NCBI GenBank assembly: GCA_914767885.1
Contig: CAJZBQ010000057.1
Span: 248,001-312,000 of the forward strand
From: Blepharisma stoltei
Lineage: Eukaryota; Ciliophora; Heterotrichea; Heterotrichida; Blepharismidae
DNA: 64,000 bases
Direction of reading: 5' to 3'
The notes beneath the pieces are model-generated. The model saw nothing but the letters and a program-made list of their open reading frames with translations, ran no database searches and was not told the origin of the DNA. Positions 63,238 through 64,000 of this stretch are shown in pieces; position 1 is the stretch's first letter, and every line of letters starts with the position of its first letter. The translations under genes were made by a program, and so were the position numbers.

Positions 63238-63616
63238 ATGGAAAATAATCATAACTCTAGAGCAGATTACCATTTATCTCAAAATCAAGAAGAAGCTAAT
63301 TCTAGTGCTCAAAATAATCAAAACTCGCCTAATGATCCTGAAGCATCTAATGCTAATGATCAAGAAGAAAAAGATCAGAATGAAAATGAATCAAATGAGC
63401 CGCAGCATGTGAATAATAATAAATTTGACATCAATGAACTTAAAAAGAACCCAGAGCTTTATCAAAAAATTTTAAATGATGCTATAACGCTTCAAAAGGA
63501 AAAAATAAAGCCAACATCTTATATGTTTCATTTTCGCATTCATTATAAAACATTATTTGGAGAAAGGATAGTTATAGTAGGAAGCGAAGAATTTCTAGGT
63601 AACTGAGACCCTTATA
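63238..63616 (+). CDS. CBM20 starch-binding-domain protein, 5' part (interrupted and cut by window end)
   Basis: Acidic, Asn/Gln/Glu-rich N-terminus of about 60 residues, then KFDINELKKNPELYQKILNDAITLQKEK and a CBM20 start: FRIHYKTLFGERIVIVGSEEFLGNWDP, where the W of GNWDP is UGA (63604-63606). CBM20 binds alpha-glucans and is found in amylases, laforin and starch/glycogen-associated proteins. At about 63617 a family B SINE begins, so the rest of the domain lies beyond the window. The N-terminal leader is not a signal peptide, suggesting a cytosolic glycogen-linked protein. Confidence 0.8.
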
Positions 63617-64000
63617 TACATTAAAATGGCGACACAAGTCAGTCTGCCCTCTTGGTGCAACAGTCCAGACCTTATGGCTAAGGCGAACTGCGATGGACTC
63701 CGAGCTAAGTATTAAGTGCAGGTCCAAGAGATATGTATCCGGATAGTTTTATGCTGCTTTCTTGTGGTTAAAAATGGAGGTGCTTAACAACGTCCTTTGG
63801 ATCCTAGACCTATGAGCATTCCTCTACCGAGAAACTGGGGGTTTCGGCCCAGGCCACAGTAGTCTTTTTCCTGTAGCTGTCGAAAGAAGGCTCTTTGGCA
63901 CCCGACAGACTCCAAGGATCCTTGGAATCAAGCCATTCCAATCGCCTGTAGCAGGGCTTCAGAAATGCATAAGCACTCAAGACTGAAGTCTCAAGGAGGA
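63617..64000 (+). mobile_element. SINE-like retroposon, family B, 5' part
   Basis: atacattaaaatggcgacac... aligns base for base over most of its length with 39834-40200 (caacgtcctttggatc, gagaaactgggggtttcgg, gactccaaggatccttggaat). Runs off the window end; target duplication not visible. Confidence 0.88.

Noticed and set aside
1-64000. Standard genetic code with many short genes split at TGA
   Set aside because: Adjacent pieces continue in the same frame across TGA at conserved Trp positions in several unrelated families.
1-64000. Loxodes-type ciliate (also UGA=Trp)
   Set aside because: As far as is known, Loxodes lacks canonical IESs, whereas here many exons need precise TA excision; 15-nt introns also favour a heterotrich. 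Not excluded formally.
1-64000. tRNA, rRNA or CRISPR features
   Set aside because: No B-box-like GGTTCGAANCC with cloverleaf partners, no rRNA signature and no spaced direct-repeat array was seen by eye; a covariance search would be decisive.

Overview
The window reads as germline (micronuclear) DNA of a heterotrich ciliate, most like Blepharisma. Three independent signals support this. (1) UGA codes for tryptophan: UGA falls on invariant Trp positions, for example the kinase motif DVWSLG (41564-41566) and the WNK motif VAWN, while TAA and TAG end genes. (2) Four introns of exactly 15 nt (GT...AG) restore conserved proteins in a CDPK, a Kelch protein, SmE and an SFI1-like gene. (3) Many exons are broken by TA-bounded insertions whose removal, keeping one TA, restores conserved reading frames exactly. 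These behave as internal eliminated sequences (IESs). The species and the germline status are inferred.

Layout. 1-4.2 kb: an imperfect tandem duplication of uL14 (RPL23) / PP2A catalytic subunit / FOP-like gene, with an in-frame chimeric junction and different IESs in the two copies. 4.2-10.9 kb: DRC8-like EF-hand protein, macro-domain protein, short-chain dehydrogenase, two tiny MGCG-type lipid-anchor paralogues and a secreted ML-domain protein. 10.9-25 kb: MITE-rich stretch with two CCCH zinc-finger genes, an EF-hand protein, a double cyclic-nucleotide-binding protein and several unassigned proteins. 25.2-40.7 kb: one giant InsP3-receptor-type calcium channel gene carrying ten insertions (about 6.0 kb); exact removal leaves 9,429 nt, 3,142 codons plus a stop. 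40.9-52.8 kb: CDPK, two Kelch-like genes, coiled-coil proteins and a phosphoglycerate-dehydrogenase-type enzyme. 53-64 kb: WNK kinase, Cys-rich RING-like protein, SmE, FYVE protein, TMEM107, VDAC, glutathione S-transferase and a CBM20 protein cut by the window end.

Mobile DNA falls into four kinds: (a) MITEs ending TA(A)CTCCC...GGGAGT(T)A, in at least four sequence families with inward-facing second copies of the terminal repeat; (b) GC-richer retroposon/SINE-like units of about 0.17-1 kb with 11-18 bp target-site duplications and short repeat tails; (c) short AT-rich IESs of about 60-140 bp; (d) near-perfect palindromes. Nesting is common (MITE in MITE, MITE in retroposon, SINE in retroposon). 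No transposase or reverse-transcriptase ORF, rRNA, recognisable tRNA or CRISPR array was seen.

Functionally the gene set is mixed housekeeping, calcium signalling (InsP3R-type channel, CDPK, EF-hand proteins), ciliary (DRC8, TMEM107, FOP) and membrane/vesicle genes. Genes are compact, with intergenic gaps down to about 20 bp where no mobile DNA lies between them.
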